NCBI GenBank assembly: GCA_950295325.1
Contig: OX485806.1
Coordinates: 50,279,169-50,343,168, forward strand
DNA length: 64,000 bases
Direction: 5' to 3'
Source of the DNA: Polytrichum commune
Taxonomy: Eukaryota; Streptophyta; Polytrichopsida; Polytrichales; Polytrichaceae
The notes below the pieces were generated by a model that worked only from the letters and a program-made list of their open reading frames with translations, made no database searches and had not been told where the DNA came from. The translations under genes and the position numbers were made by a program. This document shows, in pieces, positions 24,434 through 36,446 of this stretch. Every line of letters begins with the position of its first letter. The stretch's first letter is position 1.

Positions 24434-25519
24434 CTTCATATGTGAGGTCCCCCAACGGTGCCCCGAGAGTTGTTAGTGATTTTTGAGCCATATATGTAGA
24501 CATATCTCGTATCTGCTTTTGTATGCATTGCGGTGCTTGTTGTGTTGGTCATTTATTGGTGGTTTGTTTAGGTTGGATGGCGATGCACGTTGGATATAGT
24601 TCATTAGAGTTGTCCACAAAAGCTTCGTCTTCCGATGGTGACTGTGAACTATCTTCGTCGTTGGCGGGTAGTCATGGCATGGCAAATGTGATGGATATGT
24701 TTGTGGATGCATCCTCCCACGAATCATTTGAAGCGCACGAACAATCTTTACATTCCGGGAATGACGTCGATAACATTCTATTATGTGCTGGTATCGGTTG
24801 GGAGCAATGGGTGGGTCTTGATGTTGTTCTTTTCAACGAGGTTGGTGTCCCCATGGCAGATGACATATGTAGAAACTCTGATCCCCGTGATTTTGTAGAT
24901 GCCAACCCCCTTGGTCCCGATGATGTTCGTGTGTGCATCTTGAATTCTTTGCTTCCGCTTGAGGTCCCCGTGACATGGAGATTTTCCTTGCGTCGATGGC
25001 CTTTTTGTTGGATTATCCATGAAGGAGTAAGTTTGTTGGACCATGAGCGGCGCCATAAGCAAACACAATTAGCTTTGTTGGCCAAAATACGTCCTCGCAA
25101 AGGCCTACGCAAATATGATTCTAACTGTGTGCCTCGTGAAGATAAGGAACGTCGACGGGATCGCATATTGGGAGATGAATCTATCTGTCTTGTGTCCGCC
25201 AAGGACTGTTGCGAGAACAAATGTTGCCAATTTTTCCCGCGGGAGAAAATTAAGTCCCTACGTCAAGAGATGTGGCTTGCGGATTTCCGTATGAGACCAG
25301 CAAAGAAACTCAAGGTCCACAGAAATGTGCACATTGATACCCATGGGCATAAGGTGGTCACAATTGAGAATGTGGAAGTGTGTTGTACCGTGTCGTATAC
25401 CATCCACGCCGTATCGAAATTTGACTTTTATAGGTTTCAAAAGTATTCATTTTTGGGTCGCCGCTCTTGATTTCATGGCAATTCGGGCACAAAGAAACCT
25501 AGGGAGGCTATATTCCAAG

Positions 25520-26498
25520 TGTCGCAACCCTTGCTAGCCCCCCTTGACAATCTTGCCAATTTTCAATTCTAGCAAAGGTTACGAGCGCTAATCATTCGCA
25601 TTCCGCCATGCTAATGGTTAGCTCCTCCTACCCCGGACCTTATAGTTCATAGGAGGGAACCAACCCTCCTACTTTGCTTTCGGGACTCACCCCTTAATTG
25701 GTAACCCATTCTTAGATGTGGACTTCCATCCATGGAAATCCAATCCCATGTTGATCATCGCGTTGCCGGAGCAACACTACAACAACCCGAACCATACTAG
25801 GCAACTATGGCCTCACAATGGGCCAAAGCCCATGGAGGCCGTGCCGTTCGGCCTCGGGTGGGTGAGGCCACACCACCTCACCCATATAAGCCTCTAGGAC
25901 TTTACGCGGGGCCCCTACCCCACCGTCAACCAACCTCTTGTCTCTCTATCAAGAGTTGGGGCCAACTGGACATTTTCCTTTAGCTGCTGGGCCTAGAACC
26001 CCCCCCCCCCAACAGCTTCAGACCACCACAACTTCCTTGTATGATGTCTGATGCCAACAAGAAACCGCTCCGTCTTCATCTACGCTTCACGTAGATGCCG
26101 ATGGACTCCTCACTTGCCCCAGTCAGGCAAGTATTGACGACATTATGCCTGTTTGAACCTTGGCAGTCCCGGGAATCACTCCCAGGCACTGCTGTACCAG
26201 GGCGCTGTCCCGGGACAGCGCCCCACTCAAATGGCCATAACTCCTAGGTCACACCTCCGCTTGAGGTGATCTTGAGCATTCTAGAATCACCACGCCATGA
26301 GCTACGCATAACTCACGGCCTTACCCTCATGCCTCCTAGTCTCCGTGGGTGGGAGGCGTTCCCAACGCCCGGGGCCCTCACCCACACTTGGATCACTTGG
26401 GCCCTCTCACCAACGGCGCCACAAGTCCCGGGTGTCACTCCGGGGTCCCCTTTGTGCCCATAGTGTTTTGGGCACTCCTCATGGAAAGGTGCTCGACA
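25520..26498 (-). mobile_element. Solo LTR1 inside the DUF7869-like gene
   Basis: It begins TGTCGCAACCCTTGCTAGCC and ends GGAAAGGTGCTCGACA. It is flanked by CCAAG on both sides (25515-25519 and 26499-26503). It is 979 bp. Removing the LTR and one CCAAG restores the reading frame exactly across the junction, so it landed in an exon. A 24-bp perfect palindrome (half-site GGGCGCTGTCCC) lies at 26200-26223. Confidence 0.95.
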
Positions 26499-27024
26499 CC
26501 AAGCCTCCGTGACACTCTCCACCATCATAGTGCCATTGGCCGATGCAATGTCCCACAAGACGAGGACATTGTCGTCAGGGGAGAAAGTTGTACAAATGAT
26601 GTTGCCCACGGGTACAAAATGGAAGAACATATTAACGGACATTGACGAAGTGGGTCGCATAGCGGGATCTGGGCCCATTTCTTTGTCCAAGTTGAGTGTG
26701 ATTAAAAACTAAATACATTTTGAAGAGACCTAGGGACAAGTTCGCTAGGTGTACGACGTGTGAAAAATACAAAGGTCTTCGAGACGCCCACCCCATAGGC
26801 ACCGAATCCCACACCAGACACCAAGCAAAATATATTGAACATGTCAACAACCAAGAGGCTCACTGTCAAGATTACTACAATAACCGTGCTATCCATAATG
26901 GGGCCCACAAAGGTTCTAACAATCATCCATGATAAAATGGACCACAACAAGATCGCATGCCCTTGTTATGCACGGAAAATAAAGGCCACGGATGGTCTCT
27001 TCAAGTTGCCCACAACTGTCACAG

Positions 27025-27164
27025 GTTTGTATGAAATCACAAATATGTGTTGAAATTCTCTCCAATTTCACTGGGTGTGTTTGCCAAATGTCCAATTTCA
27101 TACCTCCGTTTAGGGTTGTTGTTGTTATTGTTGTTGTTCATGCATCATTTGTTTTTTTTCCCAG
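27025..27164 (+). other. Intron of the DUF7869-like gene
   Basis: The donor follows ACTGTCACAG (GTTTGTATG). The acceptor TTTTTTTTCCCAG precedes GGATGATTGCC. Splicing joins LPTTVTG to MIAHGHGDVK without a gap. It is 140 bp with no palindrome, unlike the introns of the divergent gene. Confidence 0.7.
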
Positions 27165-28683
27165 GGATGATTGCCCACGGCCATGGAGACGTAAAGTATG
27201 CCCATTATGGTTTGGATTTTTACCCTGGCGATGCTAACCACACGGCGGGTTCATTTGCAAAACTCTTGCGTGATTTGGAGAAGCCGCCGGTACATTCATC
27301 ACGTGCATATTTTGATGGTTGTGGAACGGCACCCCTTTACAAAGCAGTGCTTGCGAGGAAAGAGGTTTGTATGTCGTCATTGCCGAAACCACCCGAAGAA
27401 CCTATTTGTGCAAAACCATTGCCTCTAACTCTCCACGTTCAACTTGATAATTGTGCAAAGGACATCAAATGTCGATACGTATTTTGTTTTTGGTCCTTGC
27501 TTGTGGCAAAAGGAATCTTCAAGGAGGTGTTTGTGTCTTTCTTGATGGTGGGACACACACACGACGACATTGATGCATCATTCGGACGGTGGAGCATGAA
27601 GTTGCATTAAGAAGATTTTCCAACCATACCTCTTCTTATGAAATCGTATATGGATTTGGACCATATGCCAGTAATTCCGCACATGATTGAGGAAATACCA
27701 AATTTCAAGGCTTTCATCAAGTCATACATGTTGAAGGGAGGGGGCGGTTTGGTGGGGCATACCAAAGCACAACAATTCTGATTCTATATAAGGGATGATG
27801 GTCTCCCGGCCATGCAATTCAAGCTTTTGTGCACATATCCTAATTGGGGCTCGGATGATAGTATACTCGTATGGCGTCAAGACAATGATGGGAAATGTTT
27901 GCTCTTGGATGGGGATCCAAAGCCTTGCAAACCCGACCTCATGAGGAATGGGCCGGAAATCATCAAGGCATATTTGGATTCATTGAATATTAGAAAAATT
28001 TGTGTGAAGAGGACATCACTAGACGTGTTAGAGATACTCATGAACCATTGATTGTGTATTGGGATCGCATTCGCTCGGCCCTAATGACACTTGGTGGCGA
28101 CACCCGTACAACTTTAACACAAGGATTTTGGCCACAAAGTCGTTTGACGGTTGTCGAGTCCGACACCATGTTTTTCAGCAATGGAGACGTTTGTGAAGAG
28201 TTCGCAATGGACGAGCATTACGTTGGCCCTGCCCGCAATCGATCGGCACCGTCGTTTCGTGTAGGTGTTGATTGCCATGAAGGTTATTTGGTCCTCGTAC
28301 GAGCAGGGGATGAAGAACATCCCAAGCCAATTTGGTTGGTAAAAGCATTGTCTTCACCCAATTTTGTTCGAACTAGCCCCAACTTTTGTCAGATTAAGGT
28401 GTAATATTGTCGTCCAAGCACTAAAAACCAGAACGTGCTACGCACTTATTTAGGTTGGGAAACCAAAAAGAATTTTAAGTGGACAGTGGACTCAGCGTAC
28501 ACACCGGTTTGGATAAACACGGATACTATACTTTGTGCTTGGAAACCGCCAAAGGTTCCTTAAACATAAATAATGAACATCTCCCAAAAACATATAGATT
28601 TTGCCAAAGACAAATTGGCACGTATTGCAGCTGCGGAAAATGACGCCGATAATGGATATGAAGCGGAAGATGGAGATGGATAA

Positions 28684-29551
28684 ACATAACATAAGTGGGA
28701 GTTAATGGCGAAAAACATGGGCGCTTAGTTGACTTGGTTTTTAATAGACTTAGTAGACTTGTCACACTCCATTGTGGTATACGTTTGGGATGTGCCATCC
28801 AAATCCATAAGACCCTTACTTATAATGGGATGTGCACCCTAAACTCTATAATGACATAAACCATTTGTTTTTTATAGTCGATTGTCAATTTCCACATGGA
28901 GTTCACGTTTTCATTATAATTGATTTTTTTATTTTTAGTAATGAGAATATTCTTCATGTGTGAATTTTTAAATCGTCATGTTCTTGATGTTCCCAATATT
29001 CCGTATGCCCACAATATTGGCATTCCAAACTATGGGCATATTTTATTTTGAGACTTTCAAAAGTCTCCGATTAACGAAGATAGTGTTAAAAACAATTTAT
29101 TAAAACTGAGCATTATGAAATTTATTTTTGCTTGAATGTATGTTTGATGCAAGAGCCTATGAACTTTTTGAGTATTAAAAAGCTTATTTGAAAATTTTAT
29201 AGGTGTTTAGACTTCAAAGCATTTGATTTGAGCATGTTTAACATTCAAGGATCTCTTTGAAAGCTTTTAAGGTATTTAGACTCCAATTGCATATGACTTG
29301 AGAGACTTGAGTTTTGAGAGGTTTGGAGGTGTTTAACTTCAAAACATTTATTTGAATATTTTATTTTTTCAAGGATTTTCTGGAGAGCTTTGAAGTTATT
29401 TAGATTCCAATAACATATGTCTTAAGAGGTTTGAGTGTTGATTTATTTTCTAAAAGCATAAGGCGCATTTGAAATAAAGTTCTTATTTGAGCGATTTGAA
29501 TGTCTTTAGAACACTCTTGAGATATAGAAAATCTATTTTGAATGATTTGAG
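28684..29551. other. AT-rich gene-free stretch
   Basis: No gene recognised. 29150-29550 shows loose repetition of phrases such as TTTGAG, TATTTAGA and GAGAGCTTTGAAG at about 60-100-bp spacing, which is probably an old degenerate tandem repeat. Confidence 0.4.
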
Positions 29552-30089
29552 GTGTCTTTAGAATTATTTTTGAGTGATGACTACACATTTGTAATGCGTA
29601 ATGGAATACATTCCAAGAGCGTGTGCAAGTGGATCATGAATTCAGGAGCATCCAAACACATGACTTTGTGTAGGGCCGCATTCGACACATATGGGGTAAT
29701 CGTTCCATACAATGTGCATTTAGGTAATAATAATGTTGTCAAAGTTATTGGAATGGGATCCATTGTCTTAGAAATAATCGTGAAAGGTAAAAATCCACTT
29801 AATTTGTATCAAAGATGTGCTCCACGTGCCCAAATTGCACGCAAATTTGCTCTCACTAAGCAAATTTGTGTTGCATGGATTGAAGGTCCAATTCAACCTA
29901 AACAAATGCATTATAAAATCTTGTGATGGTGAAGCCATTGCAATTGTGCCATGCAAAAGCTATTTTTATGAAACAAATTTTGTGAAGGTGTACAAAGTGA
30001 ATGCGGCCAACTTAGTGCAATCTCCAGTGGGAGATGGCGCACTTGAGCTTTCACACCGGTACAAGCCCCTTGAAAAACGTAACCTATAA
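29552..30089 (+). pseudogene. Ty1/copia protease and pre-integrase remnant
   Basis: One frame reads KWIMNSGASKHMT, then LGNNNVVKVIGMGSIVLEI. This is the copia aspartic protease signature, in which the catalytic DSGA is here NSGA. A frameshift near 29810 leads into HVPKLHANLLSLSKF and KVQFNLNKCIIKSCDGEA, the usual following segment. The pre-integrase zinc finger, integrase and reverse transcriptase are absent. Loss of the active-site Asp, the frameshift and the truncation mark it as dead. It is a longer relative of the scrap at 11653-11843. Confidence 0.75.
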
Positions 30090-30852
30090 TGATGTTATTA
30101 TTGTATTTCCAAATGTTTACAACATCATGGAGAAGATTTAATATAACATATGATTTTTTGTGTTCCAATAAAAAGTGCAAATTAAATTAGATAATTGTAT
30201 GATACAAAACCAACTACATACAATAAGGCTTGTACTCACATATTCAATTATGACATGGATTTGAAGATGATTCCTTTGTTTGATGTTAAATTTAAGGTTT
30301 ATAAGGGTTCTTAAAAAAATCATTTTAAAATTTGTATTGATGACATTGTTTCCGCAAGAGACAATAATTCTCATGCCACACAAAAAATATCTTATTGGAA
30401 AATGCTTTGAAATCCTCAATCCTTTGGAATACCTATTCAAATTATTTATTTTTTAGAAGCATAAGTTCATTCCAGGTTGTTTTGATAGAATCAATGCAAC
30501 TCCCCATGAACCACATAAGAGGTAGACACATAGAAATAACTATTTAAAATAGCAATGTAACAATTCTTGAAGGCCACTTTAAGATTCATAATGTTTTGGT
30601 TTAAGGCATATCATACACATTCTGTGACTTTCATTCATTACAAATTGGGTTCTAGCATAGTCAAGATTTTATCGCCTATTGGAATCAAAAGCTAAAGAAT
30701 TTGCAATGTCATCATAAGATTCTGTGTGCCCAATGTTCCATTCCATGTAATCTTCGTCAATTTTCTCAAGCGATCTAGTCATATACAAATTACGTAGCAT
30801 TTTTTGTTAATTTTGTGGATACCATCACATATATACTTGTTAAACATAATCC
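30090..30852. other. AT-rich stretch, target of an LTR2 insertion
   Basis: No gene recognised. Possibly diverged downstream copia sequence, but no motif supports that. Confidence 0.35.
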
Positions 30853-30857
30853 AATAG

Positions 30858-32123
30858 TGTGAGCCCAAAATTGATGCCCACATTGGTTGTTAACACTTGT
30901 AAAACATTACAAGTGGTGTTTTGGTGATTTATGATTATTCACAAAAATATAAAAAGAATGAAACTTGAAGAAAACTTAGTTTGAATCATTAGGCTTTTGT
31001 GGAGTGGATTTAAGTAGGAGAAGGACAAACCTTGGTAAAGTGTGGTAGGTAGAAAGCCAAAGTTAGTTAAATGTTTGAATTAGGATCCTTGTTGATCATT
31101 TGAGGGAGGAAGGCTTAGGAGATAGGATAAGAGCCTACAAAGTAGGAGGAAATCTCGAGGGCTTATCGTGAGCCTTGAGGGTGCTCACCCCCTCAAACTT
31201 ACTATATAATCCCTCATTCTTCCCTCACTCATCATTTCTTTCCTTCGCGCTCCTTGGCACTCAACGTGTTATAAGTGTGGGTGCGTGGGAAGCAAGATAG
31301 GAGCACGTGTGTGCATGGATGTAAGGTTAGGAGCCAAGGCTAGTTGGCCTTGAAGAGGGCTTAACCTCTTGTTAGTAATAGTTAGGCGTGAATGATTTAA
31401 AGTTCAATTTATGGCTTTGTTTGAATACTTGGATTTACATTGATTAGCCTTATACTTATGCGGATGTGCAAAGTCTCTTATTGGAGCATTTAGTTTTGTT
31501 GGACTTCATATGAATTTTTGAGAGCCAAAAAACCGAGACTATGTCCAAACTTCCAAAAACTAGTGAAAAAGTGTAGGTTCAAAGGGAACAGCGTAGAATT
31601 GCAACCATATACTTTGTGGCAGTAAAAATATTATTACATATTTATGTAGAGGACTTCATTACCTATCCATGGATACCAAGAACTCATTTTTTGGACTTCA
31701 TATGAATTTTTGAGAGCCAAAAAACCGAGACTATGTCCAAACTTCCAAAAACTAGTGAAAAAATGTAGGTTCAAAGGGAACAGCGTAGAATTGCGACCAT
31801 ATACTTTGTGGCAGTAGAAATATTATTGCACATTCATGTAGAGGACTTCATTACCTATCCATGGATACCAAGAACTCATTTTTGGGACTTCATATGAATT
31901 TTTGAGAGCCAAAAAACCCAGACTATGTCCAAACTTCCAAACTTCCAAACTTCGAGATTAAGGAGTGTAAGAAGACATAGTATAGACTTGGCTAAGTTGC
32001 GTATATTCCAACGATAGATTGGAATCATACATTGTGTTACAAAGAGAGAAATCTCTACATGTCATTATAAACTTCTCCATTCGGGCTAGGACGAAATTGA
32101 AGGGTGGAGGCTTTTTGGTGACA
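30858..32123 (+). mobile_element. Solo LTR2 with 5-bp TSD and internal tandem repeat
   Basis: The head is TGTGAGCCCAAAATTGATGC. The tail is ...GGGTGGAGGCTTTTTGGTGACA, aligning with other LTR2 tails (GGGTGGGGGTTTGTGGCTGACA type). It is flanked by AATAG on both sides (30853-30857 and 32124-32128). It is 1266 bp. The 3' half contains a 192-bp tandem repeat not seen in other LTR2 copies in this window. Confidence 0.8.
31501..31965. repeat. 192-bp tandem repeat, ~2.4 copies
   Basis: The phrase GGACTTCATATGAATTTTTG starts at 31501, 31693 and 31885, giving a constant 192-bp period. The first two units are about 97% alike across AGAGCCAAAAAACCGAGACT and the segment ending ACCAAGAACTC. The third unit is cut off near 31965. 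Confidence 0.9.
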
Positions 32124-32128
32124 AATAG

Positions 32129-32710
32129 GCTTAAAAAATGCCATTGGAATAGTTATAGTGCAAGATTTGTATATTTTTGGACTTTGATGGATATTGAACC
32201 AAAATTGAAGTACAAGGCAATTGTTGACTATATTGATGGCATTTGTGTTTGTGTCAAGTTGCTTGCACTAGCCTATAAAAAAAATTCTGTGTGTTTTAAA
32301 AAGGCATAGGATGCTTGGTTGATGTTTGACCACATGGATGGACAACCATGGCCCATTACGTGTACAATCTAACATTCGACCAAGGGATCATTCCAATTAC
32401 CTTAGGCACATTGGTTGTGTCCATGGCAGCTAAAGTTGTGTTTGGTTGCACTGCAACCACGGATTACCTACTTTCTGGAGCAACCTTGTTGGAAGAATAT
32501 TTTGCCTTGGTTAGAGAATTGGAAACGGAGTTAAGAAAATCCAACTACACCACATTAGTGGATTCGACATCCAAAAAATCTTGTTCCAGCTTGTGGGTTG
32601 TTATCATGACAATGTCGAGAGATTGTGAGTGGCTTGACTTCAACCTCTGTGGATCCTTATTGGGATCCACACACCATTTTTTGATAAATTTTGCGGCAAC
32701 TTCCTAACAC
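32129..32710 (+). pseudogene. Unrecognised decayed ORF fragments
   Basis: The stretch has short open frames, including a 119-codon one at 32348-32707 and one across the LTR2 end at 32019-32309. The wording is protein-like (FWTLMDIEPKLKYKAIVDYI) but no domain is recognised, and stops interrupt each frame. It may be part of the element that the LTR2 at 30858-32123 entered. Confidence 0.25.
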
Positions 32711-34834
32711 GGGTATCGTCGTTGTGGAGTTTGAAACGATAGTTGGAAGGGTTTCGGGAGCTCAAGGAAGAGAGGCTAGGCATGTGGGAGAAAAGATACT
32801 CGGAGGTGTGGGCGGAAACCCTGTCTTGGTGGGGAACGAAGGTGGTAGAGTGCCGTTGCAATGAAGGATTGAAGGGTTTTTGAGATTGGTGTAGTGGTAG
32901 AGGAGGAGCTCATTTGAAGAGGGGAGAGAGTAAGAGCCGAGAAACGGAAGCCTTGCTGCGGCATGAAGTGTTCGGAACTCGTATAAAGGAGAAAAGATCT
33001 CGTGTGCAGTTGTGAGGGTAGAGGTAGAGGGGGATTGAGAACAAATACGCATGATAAAGAAGAAAAAATAAAAACGGTAAGGAGGATTGAAAGAAAGATT
33101 GAGGTTGTGAATTATCAAATTTTGAGGTTGTCACGAAGGCCAATGCCGGTCAAGCACGGATCACTGTAGGGTGGTCCCCCAAAGGAAGTTGGGAAGCAAG
33201 GGTAAAGAAGCTAGGTCAGGAAGGGTCATTGTGTGTCCAGGTGGACCATTATTATGTGGTTTGTTACAATGCTATAAGGGAATGGCAAACAAAAAATGAG
33301 TTAGATGCGGAATCGGGGTGGAATTGGATTCGTTTTTTATTGCAAGGCTACTGGTCCAAGAGCTGATCCTAAGCAATTTTTTTCCAACCTAATCCCTTCA
33401 TTGGTGGATCCCTTAACTGGAGAATGGGCGGAACACCTAGGCGATGAAGGAAGGACCGAGAAGGGGATGAACAATTTTGGCATTCATGTAGGGTGGTTCA
33501 AATAAAGAATGAATGAACGGCGAGTCTAGCTAAGTGGCGAGGGTTAGTAAGCATAGGTGTGAATGTTGGGTGGTGTTGCTGCAAAAAAAGGTTTGGCGCT
33601 CGAAAATTGGAAGTCTAGCTCTCGTTCAGCCTTTGTTTTTTTCTCAATGGTGTTGTAGGAGTCTACCACTCTGGTTGCGTGGGTGATCGAGTTGTTGGTT
33701 TGGTGACATGCAAAGAATGAGGCTTTGCTCATTTAGGATGATGCATTATCACATTCTAAAGGTGTGGGTGGATTTTCAATTGGTCTCGGCTTGATTGCGA
33801 TAAGTTACTCCATTTAATGTGACAAGAGCTTCATGGGGGCGAGATCTAGCTAGAGTGGGTGTAGTCTAACCCAGGCTTTGAACAACAACAACAACTATGT
33901 AGCTAATGTTGTCTTGGCCCTATGCAAGTTTTTTTTAGGCTCGACTGAAATAAACCCAATGTCATCATTATGTGGTGGAGCGGGTTCAACTTATGTGGAA
34001 GTTCAGATGGTAGCCCTAATGTGCACCACAATTGCAATTTAGAATTTTTGGTCATAGTGAGGTCTATTGAGGAATTGTTGTTGCAGCCAACAGGAAGCAG
34101 GTCCAACTTCTAGTTCCCATGGTTCATGTTCCATTGTACAGAGTGATTATGGTTGAGGTATTGCGTAGTCATGGTCCAAAGTGGGTTTGAGCTCAACATG
34201 AAGGTCATGATTGAGCAGTGATGCATTAAGTCTAAGAGTCCAGTAAGCAGAGGGTCTGGGGTTGCTCAATGTTTGGAACATGAGAAATTTCACATTAAGA
34301 AAAAAAAACGGAAGCATTTCTTTCGTTTGATTAATTGTTGATTAGTAAATAACTTTGCTACAAATGATCAATTTAATGTGATGCAGTTAACTCGTGAGGA
34401 TTGCAGATTCATGACAATAGTAGTTTTCCATCATGGAGGAAGGCACGTGCTACTAATTCCCTCTTAAGGGGCATTTGAGTGTGTGTTGTGAGGGCAGTTT
34501 TTGCGCATTTGTGTCAAAGGAAGATGTGCGTGACTAGGACAAGTAGGGCGGGTGTATGATGCTAGCGGATTAGCTCTAGCAATGGCATCAACAATTGAAA
34601 CAACCAAAGCAAGGAGGACAAACGGGGTATAAGTTGGTGGAAACACAATGTTGTGCTAGGTGTCAATGATGCTTATAAGATGACGACAAAGGGTGGGAGA
34701 TTTGATGAAGATATGGAGCATAATGCATGGCATATGACATGGGGAAAATTGAGTTTGGGTGGTTAGGAAGAGAACATAGAACTTTAGTTAAGGGAATGAG
34801 GTTGGGCAATTCATTGACATTGTAACGTGGCCTA
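32711..34834. other. Gene-free stretch, possibly the body of an LTR2 copy
   Basis: No gene recognised. The mixed composition, with a (AAC)n-like tract near 33880, resembles the interior of LTR2 copies. A recognisable LTR2 tail follows at 34835-35003, but no LTR2 head was found. Confidence 0.3.
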
Positions 34835-35003
34835 GTATTTGTGAATGCTTACATGTCTTAATAAAATGGTGTCATGTACACCACTCCATTCTCAATTGAA
34901 CGGAATAAAAACACATATGTAAGTGGTCATTTAGTAATTGGGAGAAGAGGATTCCCCACCCATACTAGAACGCATTCAAAGGTGGGGAGGATTCTTGCTC
35001 ACA
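34835..35003 (+). mobile_element. LTR2-family 3' end
   Basis: The sequence TTTGTGAATGCTTACATGTC-TTAATAAA is the reverse complement of a matching segment in the minus LTR2 copy (2775-2815) and carries an AATAAA polyadenylation-like signal. The end, CCCACCCATACTAGAACGCA ... GATTCTTGCTCACA, aligns with the LTR2 tail at 11568-11616. The following pentamer is CCTTT. The left end of this copy is not identified. Confidence 0.6.
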
Positions 35004-36446
35004 CCTTTCTATATGTTCTTTCTTTTATATATTTCTTCTAAAAGATTAGGTGTTAATTTGGAAGGTTATACCTCCCTTAATCAAACAATGGTCTATTCAT
35101 TTCTCCCCCTTCCTTATCTCCTAGATTATTGCCTTAATTTGGACATGTTGATAAAGTATCTAGCTTTGATTCAATTTTTTCACATTATTGTTTTTATTTG
35201 CACCAAAAATTGACTTTACACTCCACAAAATCCTTGGCAAACACCAATCCACAATTTTGTTAAATCCAAATTTTGAAATACAAGTATGAATGTGGAGGAG
35301 GCATGTGACAAAACTCTAGCAAAAAAAACATTGGAAAATGGTTGCTAATGGAATGGAGGCTAGGATTTTAAGGGAGGTGGCTCAGTGCCGCCCATCCATC
35401 ATTTTCATGGTGGGCCCATTTAACCAACCTTCACTCACCTTGTTCATTGACATCCGTCTTCATTCATCTTATAACGCACCTTAATTTATGATGGATGTAA
35501 TTGGATAAATCCCAACAATATTTTCATTTTAATTTAAATAAAAAGGACCGAGGTTCACAAACTTCAACATCTTCAACAAATGGTAAATGGAGCATCTCCA
35601 TTTTTGTATTGTTTATGCGGTCTACTATAGTTTTCCTTTTAGATGAATCTTTTGTGATTATCCCACATCAAAATCATAGCCTTTGCTTTGCATGCAATGG
35701 ACAAAGGGTGATTAAAGAAAGGTATGCCTTTACAATCACATTAATTCATGCGCAAATAGTGGGAACCTTATTTTATTTTTGCCAAAGTTTGTAAACTGAT
35801 TATGAGTCCCTACTTTGCGATGATAACTGCAAGTGTAACCATAGTCTTTTTGACACTTGCCACATTAATTTTTGACAACACCACCCCACCTTGATTGTGA
35901 TTTTAAGCATTAACTATGATTCTTGAATGCATTTTGTTTCATATCCTCATTCAGTATCTCAACTACCAGAAATACTTATCCATCACCTCTTTAGGCATGA
36001 GGTTATTTCAGCTCGGGTTCACAAACCTCCATAATCATCATTTTGAAATGTTGTTGTATTTATGTAGTAGTATTTATGTATTGTTAGTGTTTTTTTAATT
36101 TCATTAATATTTTATATTTGCCTTGGTTTTGGGCGAGGCCAGAAGGCCGAGCTTGTTTTAGGTGTTCTTGAGTTTTGGGGTATGTTTGATGTGTTTGATA
36201 TTCTATTGTACTCTGATGCTTGGTGTTTTTTGAGGGTGGTGTGGTGATTCTAGTTTTGTGTTTTGATATGTAACGATTATTATTTTTGTTGTTTTGTTTG
36301 TTTGTTGGTTTTGTTATATTAAGTGTTTTTGGTGTTTTGTGTGGTTTTGGGCATGTGCTTCTAGTTTTGTGAGGATGTTTTTTTATTTTGGTGTTTTGAT
36401 TGTTTTTTGTATTTGGTTTAGTTGTGGTGGGATTTTGTGGTATTAA
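35004..36446. other. Gene-free stretch with a GT-rich low-complexity tract
   Basis: No gene recognised. 36080-36440 is strongly T/G-biased on the plus strand (TTTTGTTGTTTTGTTTGTTT). The 127-codon minus-strand frame there is low-complexity and not credible as a gene. Confidence 0.4.

Larger units (their letters stand above)
24523..28683 (+). pseudogene. DUF7869-like (DDE-type) gene, split by a solo LTR1
   Basis: The N-terminal 330 codons include CCENKCCQFFPREKIKSLRQ (25208-25267). The frame then hits TGA at 25468, runs to 25519 and resumes after the LTR at 26504 (VTLSTIIVPLADAMSHKT). Further parts read FARCTTCEKYKGLRDAHPIG (from 26741), IIHDKMDHNK-ACP (26920s), then across an intron to MIAHGHGDVKYAHYG. 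HVQLDNCAKDIKCRYVF and FLMVGHTHDDIDASFGRW follow. These acidic blocks are typical of the DUF7869 family common in algae, fungi and invertebrates and thought to have an RNase H-like/transposase fold. That assignment is from memory. The C-terminal part runs to an acidic end (DADNGYEAEDGDG) with a stop at 28683. Stops at 27608 and 27778 and frame changes near 26715, 26925, 28010 and 28402 make it non-functional here. Confidence 0.7.

Noticed and set aside
24672-25220. 182-codon minus-strand frame
   Set aside because: Antisense shadow of the DUF7869-like N-terminal exon.
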